DNA of 64,000 nucleotides from Pomacea canaliculata (Eukaryota > Mollusca > Gastropoda > Architaenioglossa > Ampullariidae), in NCBI RefSeq assembly GCF_003073045.1, contig NC_037590.1:2258016-2322015 (forward strand), in the 5' to 3' direction. Position numbers and translations under genes: made by a program. Positions 35,431-49,100 of this stretch are shown here, piece by piece. Below the pieces are notes generated by a model, which did not search any database, was not told the origin of the DNA, and saw nothing but the letters and a program-made list of their open reading frames with translations. Position 1 is the stretch's first letter, and each line of letters starts with the position of its first letter.

Positions 35431-36427
35431 CAAATAAGAAATTATGAAATAAATTATTTTTAGTAAATTAATACAATATCACTAGTTTTCTTTCAGCGTC
35501 AGTTGTTGTAACAGATAATTCACTGGCTGTTGTACCTGTAGCCTTAAAATCGGCGGCAAAATGCCGAAACAGACAAAAAGCTACGAAGTTCATGCACTGG
35601 CAAATCGAGGCCCACATACACCATCAGCAGAACGATGACCGTAATAGTAATGATGATAAAAAAAAGGAAATCCATAATGCATAGTAAACAAAAAACTAAA
35701 ACCTCCAATAAATGAAAATATGAAAACAATAAGTTTACGTTTTTGGTGTAAAAAAGAAAATTAGGGTATAAAGAAAATAAACTAATTTTCATATTTTGTT
35801 AACTACATAATTATATGTATATACATAGTCCTATATCTTGATAGACACGCACACGCAAACACTCACGCCCACCCGTATACATTCAAGCCTACCGACACAC
35901 ACACACACAGCAAATACAGACCACACCTGACCGCTGTGTACACACCCCGACTGCCCGCACACACCTCTTTCAGATGATGTATGAAGGAAGAAGGCCTGTG
36001 GATGGAACACACTAGATAACAAGTTAATTGGGCGAAATGATGGTTTCATCAGGTGCACCGCTTGAGCAGAAATTGAAAGATGCAGCCACCGCGGGTGAAC
36101 CCTGCAGATGGCGCTGTTTGCGCCTGCGATAAGACGGAGGGAGGACAATGACGAGTCGATGATTAAGAAGAAAATGATTCAATCCACCCGCTCTCTCTCT
36201 CTCTCCCCCTCAATCTTTCTTCCTTGTCTCTTGGTCGTCTGTCTCGCTGTCTGGCCCGACACAAACTGTCGGTGTCACTTCTTGCAGCCTATTAGCATTC
36301 CGCGATAAATAAACACAACCATTATCCGTGTATGGAGATCAGGCTTCTGGTCAATACCCGCCCACCCTTGTGGAGACAAACACCCAAGTGGCGCAGTCAG
36401 CTGTCAAACACTGTCATTTGATGTTGT

Positions 36428-36475
36428 AATAATAATAACAACAACAACAACAACAACAACAATAATAAAATACTA
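36428..36475. repeat. (AAC)n/(AAT)n microsatellite
   Basis: A trinucleotide repeat with no associated gene. Confidence 0.85.
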
Positions 36476-37147
36476 TTTATAAGAAGAACCGTAGAAAGAG
36501 AGAAATGAACACATTAAAAAAAATTGTAAGAAAAAGTGTAAACTTATTGATTGCGATATTGGCTGTTTGCGTTCATCTTCCGATGCAGCAAGGGAAGAAA
36601 GCATATTTTATTTGATAGTACATTTTATTTGTTCCATCAAGTTCCTCTCACTTCCACATAAAATAACATAAAAGTATTCAGGAATAAATTAGAAGAAAAA
36701 GAGGATTAGTATTATTTATACATAAATGATGGATGTACATACGTTGCAATAAGCGTGGCCTACATACGTTCATAAACACATGTCTGAGCAAATTAAGCTT
36801 CAGAGTAAATGAGAGTAAATTTGTCTTGAGGCTCGTTCCGGTCAACGACATTCTTACAATTTGAAAGTCTGCCAATTAATTACATTTATTTCAAAATGTT
36901 TTCGCCACCAGTCTGCTATTGAAAGCATTGAAGACACAAGACTGAGGCAATGCCTGGCAGAATTTTCATCGATGAATGATGTAAGCCTTGTCATCTATTT
37001 ATTAAGAGGGGGAGGCACTAATTATAACTGTACTTTTATTCAGTCTTTCAGTTCAGTGAGTGTGCCTAGTAGCCAATGTCCCATACTATAAGTCCTTTAT
37101 TATTGTTGAATCAAGAAACACATATCATTCCAGACATGTTGCTGGTC

Positions 37148-40100
37148 TCACTTTCTTCCCTTGCACTCTCTGCGACAATGGCGACGATGTTGGCACTGCA
37201 AGTAGTACTGATAGATGGCGTCCTTGTACAAGCTCTGAAGCGTGGACTCACTAAAAGCCTTCGCCATCCGCATGTTTCTCAGAACGTTCGAGTTGGCCAT
37301 GAGCATCTGACCATAAGACATGCGTCTGGAAGTCGACATGTGCTGGAGACGACCCCGCCCACTCATGTTCTCTTTAATCATCGTCATGAGCAGCCTTCTG
37401 GTCGAAGAGAAGTCTACGTTGGTGTTTTGGGCCATAATGTGAGACATGTTGTGGTCTGAGCGTTGTCCACGACGTCGATTCTGGCGAAGGTTAGGAAGAC
37501 GATAGCAAAGGGTCCTGGTTGTTTCCTCGCCTGCCTGGCCGTGTGGTCTCGAGTGAAAACAGGAAGGAAGTATGGTGAGTTTGCTTAGTCCATCATGAAA
37601 ATCAGTATTAAGTTCACTTCCAGCCATGTAACCGAAATACCCAGGTGGATGTTGATGCTGTTCCTGATGTTGTTGGTGGTGTTTTTTGCAGTCTGCAGAT
37701 GAACTATGCTTTATCGTCAACTTGAGCTTGCGTGGCGTACTTGAATTCCGCATGGCCTTGTCCAGTGGGAAGTTAGTGCATTCGGGATTTACCTGCGCCC
37801 TGCTATTTTTTCGCACCTGAGCTGAGCAGCCGACGATGGAGATGGACAAGTTGCTTGACTGAGCGTAAGCGTCCGCAGCATCATGATGCGACATGGAAGA
37901 AAACTGTCTATGCAAGGTGATCGTGGAGCTCACTTTCGAGGTAGAGCTTAATGAAGAGGAAGAATCCAATAAGGAATTATAATCCGTTGAGGTCAAGTCT
38001 GACCTGCTGCTGCTCTTCCCTGTCACATACTCATTGCTGTCGCAGTATGTCAAGGACAGGAAGGAGGTCGTTCCGCTGCAGGTCACTGGCCTTGGTCGGC
38101 AGTTCGTCTGCTTTCTGGCGAGGTTATATTTTGCAGCCGACTTGTTTTTGTTGGTGATGAAGTCACATTCATTTGAACCCACTCTTCGTGAGTTATAGCG
38201 GTCGGTGCTGAGGTGGTGAAGGGTATTTGGTGTGTCCAATAGGAATGAGCTTAAGCGCTTCCACTTGTTCGTCAGCCCTATGTCAGCTGCTGTCATGGAG
38301 ACAGCTGCAGCAATACGCGACACGTCCCTCAGGGACAACAGGTACTTATCCTTCGAACTCCAGTTCTTCAAATAGTCGCCATCAGTCACGTAGGGCGAAT
38401 AGTTTTTACTGCTTTGCGCACCATCTTTTGCTATTCTTTTGGCCAGTTTCTTCAAGTCCTCGAAAAAACTTTTATGGATGCGCATCAATTTCTGCCTGAA
38501 AGCTGACTTTCTGTCTTTGTCGTTCGATTGTTCTAGGCTCCCGAGTCTGGAAGACATCTGGATCGAGGACCTACCGGGGTCAACAGTACGAGTTTTCGGA
38601 GATTTCTTGAAACGACTATCAACAGCGCTTGTACCTCTATGTGGTGGTCGATATGGGACATTGAATTTCTTTGTATCATTCTTTGTGTTGAGTGCTAACT
38701 CACTGTAGATCCTGTAAACGTTCCTTTTTCTCCCCGATGCGATACTGTTCCAGTTGTTGTTGAAGTGTCTGGAGATATTACAGCCGACGAAGAGCATCCA
38801 CAGATAGTGCGTCCTTGATGTTTTGAAGAATGTTCTCGCTGCATAAGCATAGACTGGAAGGAACCGTTTCAAAAGAAGGATACGAATAAATATCGCCGTG
38901 ATTCTGTGGCTTTGAGAATGATGAATAAATGGAAGTCGAAAGAAAAGATTCCGAGGAATCGTTGCGCGGTGGCTGCGCAGGCGTTCTACTGTCATATTTT
39001 CCACCATAGGAGAATCTGGGACGAGAGCACGTACAGACTGCCGTCCTTTTTGTCGTTGGGTGTTGCCTTACTGCACATTCGCTGCATTTCGAATTCCACG
39101 TGTGGACAGACGTGCCATTACTTTCCTGCTTTTTCCACAAAGTTAAAAGAGAAGTCTTTGAAATCGTTTTCTTCCGAATTTCTCCTTTTACATGTGTATG
39201 CGCTTCCTTTTCAATGGAGCACAGACGAGTCTGAAGCTGCTGAAGGGCCTCTGACATTGCAACCTGAGCGATTTGTTTCGATTCTTCGATTAATTTTTTC
39301 CGATGCTGAGTTTTCCTAGCTTTCCTGCTTTGTGCCTTCTTCCATCGCTCTTCCTCTTTGAGCATTTCATCTCTCATAGATACCAGAGTTTGGCGTAAAA
39401 TGTCTTGAAACTTGCGATTGAGTACCATCAGCTGCTCCTGAGCTTTCAGAAGGTTGCGTGCTTGTGCTATTCTCTCTCTAACGTCCTCTTCGGACTCAGT
39501 CAGTTTTTTCACTCCTTTGGATTGGATCGTGAGGGAGATTTTTGTCTCTTTACCTACGGTCTTTTCATTCTCTTTGACGGCCTCTGTAGAGGTTTTAGAG
39601 CTAGATGATCGTGAAGAGGAACCCTTTTCTCCATCTCTCAGACCTTTAGATTTAGGTGATTTACGTTTAGAGGTATGAGCTTTAACAGAAGGTGAAAGGG
39701 TCGTATCCTTTTTGGAATCTCGATTCTTCCGTCTTTTCTTCCCAGTTACAGTATCTTTGAGTGAAGGATTGGTCTGTTTACTGACTCTTTCCTGTGCAAC
39801 CTGCGGGTTTGGGATATTCTTCCCGTCCAGCAAAGACATTTCTGTGGACCCTATGCTCTGACTGAATGAACCAGAGCAGCAAGAAATGCTGAGAAAAGTA
39901 TCGTCTTCATTTGTTTTTTCTCCACGAACAGCGCACGCAGGGAAAGCGTCTTTTTCAGTAATAAACCTGGAACTTTCCTTCTGTTTCTTATCTTTACGGC
40001 TTGCTCCTACTGAAGCACTCAAGTAGTCAGGAGCTATGGTTCCTTTTGCTGTCACTTTTTTACCGTGAGGACACATCGGCACATGTATTTCAATGGATGG

Positions 40101-43100
40101 CGAAGTCTGCTCCTCTATCGTCTGCGAGAGGACGGTAAAACTTTGTGGCGAAGTGTTGCTTGAGTTAGCGCAGGCTGAGTCTGCATTCGTGTTTCTTTGC
40201 TTTTTTAAAGCTTTACTTCGCTCGTTGCCGGTACCGAGAGAAAAAACATCGTCTGCTATGAAGCCTAAACTATGGCTGAAGGGACACACGTGCTTCCACA
40301 AAGGTTGTGTGGGAATCCTTTGCTCCAAGGGACGATGGGTCCTTTCTTACAGGCCTCTGAGCCGAGGAGGACGCGGGTCCGGGGGTTTTATTTGCTTGGA
40401 AAGCTGGAGCTGGTCTGAAAGAAGAACCCATGCATGGCAAGGATGGCAAGAGATCCAACTGAGGACAGTCACAGAATATTTCCCAGAAGTCGCAGGGGAA
40501 TAGTGTCGAGCATTTCGCATTGGAAAACAGATATCCCACTTTTCCACTGGAGGCGACACAGGCGGTGTTTGTTTAGATGAATCATCATCTTTGTCATATC
40601 CTAGAGAGTCTGTAGACATCTGACAGCGTGGGGACGACTTGTCATGGCTCAATGGTCGCTTTTTAAAGTCTGTCTTTGCAGTAAGTGTAGATGGCTTCCT
40701 CCAAGTCCCCTGATTAAGAGAGGCCGGTGTGTGCCTTGTACTACACCTTACGTCGTCTGTAACACTTTCTTGAGCATGTGAGGCTACTTTGGGGGTTTTT
40801 ATTTTACTATTTGAGGATTTATCTTGTACAATGTCTCGAGTTTTCGATTTATCTTGTGCGAAGTTCAGTGTATTGGGTTGACTTTTTATTGAGTCTTGAG
40901 CTTTGAGTTTCATTGAACACGCGTCCCTTTGGTATCTTTGGAAATAATTTTCAACACCGACTGTGTCTGCGTTGTCTTCGTCGATAGAGGTGACGTTCGT
41001 CTCGTTGTCAAACAGATGAAAACTTTTTGCCTTTTCAGGTCGCACAGCCGCTTGAACTGGCCTCACGGAACTGGATTGTTTAGTCTCCGTGGTCTTGCGG
41101 TTATCGAAGCCTGGCCCTCGTTCCAAACTTTGTTTAGAGCCAAATACTGTGTCTCGTTTGAAAGTTGTTAAATTTTCTTTCTCTGCTGTAGTCAGTTTGT
41201 TTATTTTGCCGTCTTGAAAGTCAACACGGGAGTTTGTGTTGGTGCCTTAATGGATGTTAAACAAGATGATGAAGGACTCCTGTCGTTCCGCAGCTCAGCC
41301 GACTGTCTAGAATCAACATTCGCTCTGAGGTTTATGGCCTGAGATTGCGGTCTGCCATGGTGGTCATTGGAGGCTGAAAACTGACGGATTTCGTCCTCTC
41401 TAACCCTGTTCATACGGAGATTCCTTGGCCGCATCCAATGTTGACTTTTATTTAGGCGTTCTGTGGAGTCTCCTCTTCTCTCCTCTGTCGCAGGAAGTCT
41501 TGACTTCTGGTCTTTGTGTTCTACGGTCAAAAGTGATAGAAGGTGGCATTTGACCATCTAAACTACGTGCACCAGTCGTGGCCTCCAGCCCTAAGTGCTG
41601 CCCCTTGATACATTGGATGTCAGGGATGGCGCTATCGTTGCGCGAGATTTCTTGCTTACTACACATCAGCTGACCAGACATCTGGACATTGTGCTGATGA
41701 CTACACACCTGAGGATGAAGTGTCTGAGCACTGTGCTGCTTACTGAGCGTCAGGTGACCTGGCGTCTGAACACTGTCTTGCTTATAGTCATGGCTTTTGC
41801 TCTCACCAATGTTTGATCTTTTTACACTTTGACCATTCTCTCTAGCATTGGAAGCAGCTGCCGGAGTTTCTTCACCAGTGATTTCCTTCCAGCAACGCGG
41901 TGTTGTTCGGCTATTTTCTTCTGGTTTGACCTCGCTCTTTTCTCTACTGACCTTTGTGTCAGTGCTGGAGAAAGTATCACAATTCAACGGAAGTGATCCT
42001 GCCTGCAAAGACTGGTCAGTTCTATCATTACGAGCTGGACTCGCAGATATTGTTAGACGGCGCCTTGACTAATTATGTTCTTTACGTGCTGACACAAAAT
42101 TTGTTGAAGTTTTTTCTCTATGACAGTGACACTTTGTTCATTAATCGTCTTCATATTTTGATTAAATGGTTTTGAAGCCAAACAAGTGCTACCGTCCAAA
42201 GTGTTAGTTTTTACTAAACTTGACATCGTTTCGGAAACAATTGCTCGGTACGCCATATCTGTTGTTTCCGTAATACACCGATGCGCCATTCTTTCAATAT
42301 TTTCTCCTAGAGGTTGGTTATTTTCTGTGTTAATGTGTCGGTGCAAACTCGAGGTTTTCTGAGAATCTGTCGCCTTGGTAACAATATTCATTATATACTT
42401 GTCTATTGTTCTTCGAATGTTTTCTTTAAGGTCGCGTTCGATCGCAGTCTTTGTCTGAAAGGATGCTGGATGCTTGTTTCCATCAGCGAAGGTCGTCACA
42501 TACCTATAGACGATGCCTTGAAATTGTTCAGAAAGACTTTCTTCGTTAAGTACGTCAGAGACAGTGGCGTCTACAGGTGAGAACATTGGTTCTGAGTGAA
42601 TGCTGTGCGAAGTGTCAGACCAACAACTGATGTAAGGACTTTGTTCACTTTTTGAGCTATTGCATCTCTCAGAAGCGTCTTCGTGGGACGCGGCTGCCTG
42701 CGTTACATTGTGATCGTTGTTTGTGAGATTTGACGACGAGGAGCGATAACACTCGTTGAATTTTTTTCCCGTAGCAGCAGAGCAAATTGAAGATGTGGGA
42801 CTTTTATCTACCGTTGCCCTGCTTGTTACACATTTCGGGGATTTTTCTCGATTTGCAGTGCCTACAGAAGACTTATTTGTTTGAATATCAGACGTCTTTT
42901 CAACGTAGGCAAACGTTTTCCCATTTCCAGAGAACTGTGTACAGTCACCCCCCTCGCCATGCCGAATCATAGAGGAATAAGCACTCGTTTTACCTTGCCT
43001 CTGATGAGTTCCTGCAATTTTAGCTGAGCTTTCATTCCGACAATGTTTGCCTAAAGAGTCCTGTGATGGTACTCGTGCCCAGCCCTCAACCTTACAAACC

Positions 43101-46100
43101 ATGGCTTTGCATGCTCCTTGCAATGGTGCCTGATCAAGATTTTGATATATTCTGAGATTTGGTTGTCGGTGTTGTCTGTCACTAGTTGGCCTTTTCACGT
43201 AGCTGCTGTCATGGTCTTGAACTGCAAGCGAAACTAATGCCGCTGTTTTATCACTACAACTGTCTCGACCATGCTTACAGCTTTCATTTCTGCCAGTAAT
43301 GGTCTCTGACGACTGTTGGTCATCGTACACAGGATGGCTTTTGTTGCTCCTTGATGCATCTGCTGGCAAGCGTTCAGTGCTATTCGCATTTTTGGAGAAG
43401 TTTATGCTTGTTTGTTCTGCATAGTCGTACCAACAGTTTCTGGATCGGAGGTGATGGTTTCTACAGTCAGAACGTGTCAGCGATTCAGGGTATCTGTATG
43501 TCCATGCGCATGTCCGGCAGGAGCACTGAATGCTTTCTCAGTGTCTTTGCTGACGTCCTTCCTGCATTGTCCACTCGTCATGAATGATAGTTTGCCTTTT
43601 TCTCAGGCGCCTTTGATCAACGATTATGACTGGTTTATCTCTGCTCCTGATGACAAAAAACTTAGACGAAATCAGGGTCTTTGTGTCCAAATCTTTCTCA
43701 GTGTCTCCAGTACGTGGTTTAGAATCGTCTCCGGTAGCCTGCATAGACACTACTGATCGGTTGCCATCGTCACCAGAGCCGTGTCGATTCGAAAGAGAAC
43801 TGGACTGGCTCAGACCTGAATTACGCTGGAACCTTTTATACCGGCCCCGAACTTTCTTCCTGGTGCCTGCACTCTTTATGTTTCCAGCTGATTCCAACTC
43901 AAGATCCGCACTGTTGAGACTTCCATCTTTTGCTATGTTCTTGCGTTTACATAGGAGATTATGGTAGGGGCCAGGGCGGGCATCATAATATCTTTTGTAT
44001 AAAACATTATTTTCAGGGAAGGCTACTTCACTCCTCCATAAATGTTAGACTTGATTGGCCTTCTATGAGGACCTTCTGTATGATCTTGTATTGTCTCCTT
44101 TCTCGCTGTGTCTTCTTCACGGGATTGATTCCAAAGACTTTTTTGACTTCTTCGCATCCATTGCAGAACTCGTGCAATCTTCGAATCTGGGCTCTGTTCT
44201 AGCAGCAAATCGTCTGTTGAAATGCGGAGATGATCGAGAACCTGGTGGTGCCTGGTTTTCTCAGCAGAGACTGTGCTGTTGATGGAGAGTCGCTTATTAT
44301 TATCATTAGTGGAGGTTTTCTGTGAGCCGGGCAATAGAGGTACTTCCTTCTTGCATGGGCCTTGTCCGGCAGTCTCATCTGACGAGTCATCGCAACGTTG
44401 GTTTCTTAGTTTTGCCTGAGAAAGACTCGCCATCTGCGATGTCGCATTCATTTGGCATGAGTCTGCAACAGGTTCTTTTCCCCCACTGGTCCTGCTGGAC
44501 AGACTGGTGATGTCGCAAAAACCTGCCGAGGATAACGACGTTGCTGCGCTCGTGTACAAGACATCTGAAACAGGGCTAGCACTTTTATCTTTCAGACATT
44601 CCCCTAATTTGGAACAACCAGGTGAGCTTTGCATAGGAGGTAAACTTGTTCTCGTAAATAATGCACGAAGCTGCGAGTAAAAGCTGCTCAGAGTCGATTG
44701 CTGGTGACCTACAGAATCTAAAGGGTCGGCGTGGTCCCCCACCAATGATGTGCCATGATCCTCATTATCAGTATTCAGTTCTAAATTCTGTGGTTTCTGG
44801 CTGGCAGGCATTCCAACCATACCACCTTCCTTCGATTCAGAAGAGCAGAAAGTTGTCTTTTTTGGATCACTCGTCGATAAAGAAAGAAGACTGTGTGTGT
44901 ATCAGTTGCCTTTTGTTTGTTGTCCTTGAAAAGCACGTTGTCAGGAGTAAGTTGCCGAGCTTGAAAAACTTGGTTGTAAAACGCAATCTTTTCTGCAACA
45001 GTCATCGGTCTTTCGGGGCTTTCCGACAGAGTGTTACTGTCTAATGTCTTGCCCCTGAGGACTGATGAGCTAGCACCAAACTCATCATTTGGTTTGGCAC
45101 TGTCAAACGCTTTACATGCAGCTGATGGTTCAACTCCAGGTCTCCTTAAATCTCTCTCTTCTTCGATTGCCATTAAACTTTGCCTCACCGGTGAAAACTT
45201 CGCGCCGCTCCTTGGGATGTCATGCGAGGCATTTTTAAGACGACCTTGAAAATTCATTAGACCTTCTCTAGTCGCACTGGGACTAGTTATGTTATTGACA
45301 CTGGCATTACAATAAGTGTTTCCGGGCTTCAGCGGAACAGACGTCTTGTCCATTGATGCAGTGCCTACACAAAAAGTCAGAAAAGGGGTGTTGAATGAGC
45401 TAACTCCAGGATCTGCTACCCGAGGATCTGGTTTTGTAGTTTTTCTGTGTTTCTGTGGCAAAGAAGGTCCACTGTATCTAGATTGAGTTGGTTCCAAATG
45501 TTGAGGGTATCGCTTGCTCACCTTGGGAGAACGCTTGTTACTTGTAAAATCTGCTACATCTTTCACCACGCCTTCATCATTGGGTGTTTTGCTGAACCCT
45601 GGTGCTTCTGACACCGGGTCTGTGCTTAAGTTTCGACAATTAAACACATAAGCCTGGGTGAGCACTTTGACTTTCTTATTTGATACCTGTGGCACTTGTC
45701 TGGATTTGGTTGGATTTTTATTTTCAGCATCTGGAAAGTTTCTCTGCTTTTGTCTCCCACAAGGCACTCGACGGCATGGAGGTGGAGGAGCCTTCCAGAC
45801 TTTATGTCCGACGACGCCATTACGGACAGCAGCGCCCTTATCGTCGTCATCTCCAGTTTGTGAAGAAGAACTAGCGGGCAAACTTTTGAACGAATCTGAC
45901 GAGAAAATGGCATTTTGCGACTCTTCTTGTAGGTCTGATATGGGGGAAAAAGTATACGAGGAATAACCCGAGGTTGGCGAATGTTCGTGTTCTCGGACGC
46001 GTCTCGGAGGACTGCCACTTCCATGACGATGGCGTCTTTTCGTTCCGACACGTTTCGCGCTATCAAAATAGTCTCCTGAAGACCTGCTTGGGCCCGACAC

Positions 46101-49100
46101 TTTTGGAAAGTTTGCGCCTCTACCAGATCCTGATAGGTTGAAGATAGAGTGTCCCGTTGCAGGATCTCGCACTTTGTCTACCACACACATGGACAAATAA
46201 ACTGCACTCGCCTCGTCCAGCGAAGAAATTACATGCTCCTTATCACACTCAGTTCCTTCATTGTCTCGAAGACAAGGCGATAGCGCCGTTTTCATGCCAG
46301 GCAGACATTCACTTAAGACAGGCATGTTATCATTCATGTTGGTCGAATTGTCCTCAAGTAAAAATCCATGGGAAAGGTCTCCTGTAAGGCAGTTCATGTT
46401 TGCTTCTGTTTCTTCTTCTTTCTCTTGTTTTATGTGGACAAACTTTCCGTTTCCTTTCAAAGAAGTTTTGAGTATACAGGAACGCAAAGCTTTCTGAGAT
46501 TTTGCTTGCACCTCAGGAGAGCTTGAAATGTATGATTCTGAGGTTCTACTTCGTGATCTGACATCACTTGTAGAAGAAGGATCATCGCAATGTTTTCTAG
46601 GAACGGGATGACGACGCTCAGCAAGAAAACCCTTTCTTTTTGTGGTGGGAGGTAACTCTTCGGGAAAAGAGTAAAATTCCTTCGCTCCTTCTTCCGACAA
46701 GTTTCTTTTTAGTCCAAAATAAGGAGGATTACTCATCTGCATAAAGTTGTAAACCCTCGCATTCCTCATCATACGACTAGCGTCGTGTTCAGGTAGTACA
46801 GTAAAGGTGGTGAGCTGCCTTTCAGGTAATGTACGATTCTTATTATCACAGCAGGACTTTTGGTGAGGGTTAGGCTCAGAACTGTGGACACGTCGAATCT
46901 CTGACTCCCTAACATATATCGTCTGATGCCCACTTACAGTCCTAAAACTCATTTCTTGAGTGCTGCCCAGTTTTCGTGGTTTCAGGTTAGTAGGGCGTAG
47001 CATCCTTTGCCGGAAGTCAGGACATTTTACCAGCTGTTTAGAACACAAAGGTCTGTGGTCATCTTTTCCTAGGGGACGTGGCTTTGCTGACTGCAGCTCA
47101 TCCTTGTAATTTAAACGATCTTTGGTTTGATGATTCTCCAAACTTTCTGCAGCTGTCTTTGAGGTTACATTATCGTGCAGTCTCTTATTCTGCCATTTTG
47201 AACATTCCTGAAGAAACTTCAGCATCAGTTCTTCCTTTCCACAGGCTTCCTCAGAAGAGGACCAAGGAAGATAACCCATTTCGGGCCATCCTTTTGCAAT
47301 ATTCTGAGCAGCAGCTTCATCTTCATTGCTAACCCTGATTTTCATACTTTTATTGTTTATGGAAACTCGTGGAGAAATGCTCCTGAGACTTCTAACAGAC
47401 CGCCACCTGGGTACGTTACCTGCTGCTCTTGGCAACTGGCACCTCAAGGCACGTCTGGAAGAGTCTTTTCTTCTCGACACTGGTTTTTCATGGCTTGGAC
47501 TCTGCTCAGCAGGGGACTCCTCCTCCTCTGCTCTGCTTGCGTTGCTGGCGCATTGGTTAAAGGTCAGGATATCGTCAGCATTACCGTAAAGGCACGAACC
47601 CGATAGATTCTTGAGAAGCATGTGTCATGGCTTGGGTAGACTCTTTCCTCTGTTCAGGTCTGCAGCTCGTCTTTCCGAAAGGCGCATGGTCTGGAACGTT
47701 AAGCGGATATAAATGCTGAGGAGAAGGGGTGCTAGTAGAGCTGGTGAGGTTGGAGACGTGTGTGTGGATGGAGACGCTGTGTGGTGGCGAGTACATCAGA
47801 GGCTGAGCAACAGCGTAGCACGTCTGCTCTGAGGTCCTCTGGCCGCTGACCCGACCATAAGACAGCGGCCATAAGTGTCCGAAGCGTGTAAAGTCTTTGT
47901 CCAACACCAGTGGGTGAGGTTCTTGTAGCGTTCTACCAGCATGGACTTCTAGTTGTCCAGAAGGCGGAAAAGATGGTCGGGAAAGCCGACTGCGCAGCTT
48001 TTGAAATATCTGCTTGAAAAATCCTTGATTGTCTTCTCTCTTCTTCAGCTGTTCTAAACGACGGGAGCTTTTTTGTTTTGAATTTTGTTTTGTCGCCGGT
48101 TGACAATAACTGAAAGTCTCGTTATCTATCTTAAAAAGATCACTTGGCCTGTGTTCTAGTCGGGTGGCACTCGTGTGGTGTGTCATAGAAAGGTCTGGAT
48201 GACTGATATTTTTGTGTTCTCTCGTAGAAAGGTCAGTTGTCAGAGCTTTTGGATGACTAGCAATCTTCCTTTCTTTCCTAGGAAGGTATGCCTTGTTTTC
48301 TGTAAGACCAACACGGTTTTGTTCTTCCTGGTCATTTGTCAAATGTTTTGGGTTTCTGAAAACTTTGCTGTCTTTCTTAGAAAGGTATGTCTTATCTTCT
48401 GCAAGATTAACACTCTTGTGTTGTATCTTGTCACTTGTCAAGTATTTTGATTCACTAACCATTTTGCTTCCTTTTTCGAGAAGGTCCCTTGTCAAGTCTT
48501 CCGAGTGGGCTCGGTTTTGTTCAGTCTTACAATGGTCGCTTTTCACTTGCTGGATAAATTTGATGGGTAGGTTCTTTCCACTAGGGCGTGATGAAGCATC
48601 TCGAAACCTGCTTCCAGATAAATATTTGGCTTTCATGCAATTAGTGTGAGTATATTTAAGTCTATCAGTACAAACAGCCTGGGGTCTTTCCATCATAGGA
48701 TGACTTGTACTAACTGGAAGCCTCTTGATGTTGTTTTGACTGGCAGAACCATAGCACTGTTGCAAGTAGCGTCTCGATCGGTAAGCACACCTGGGAATTG
48801 TGTCATTCAACGGCCTCTTCCTTTTTACCAGAAGATTCCTGTTATCTTGATGTTTCCGAAGTGGGACTCCACGTTGAGTTTCTGATCCCAAATTTCTGGC
48901 TGACGATTTTAAAGGCATTTTCACTTGATGCTGTTGAAAAACATCTACAAAGCAGTCGCCATATTTCATGGTGCCAGTGGATTCATACGCTACTAAGTTG
49001 TCAGTCAGTTTATCTTTCATAGGTGGGGACTTGTGTAGCACACGATTTTTACCTACTTTTCGAGGAGATTGAACTTCCGCTGTTTCTATCTTTGCTGTCA

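Larger units (their letters stand above)
32491..37147. other. Intergenic between HELT and the giant ORF
   Basis: AT-rich DNA with microsatellites: (CA)n near 33060, a run of 24 A at about 34318, (CA)n near 35899 and (AAC)n near 36440. It contains one SINE (35254-35430). No exon or RNA gene was recognised. Confidence 0.5.
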
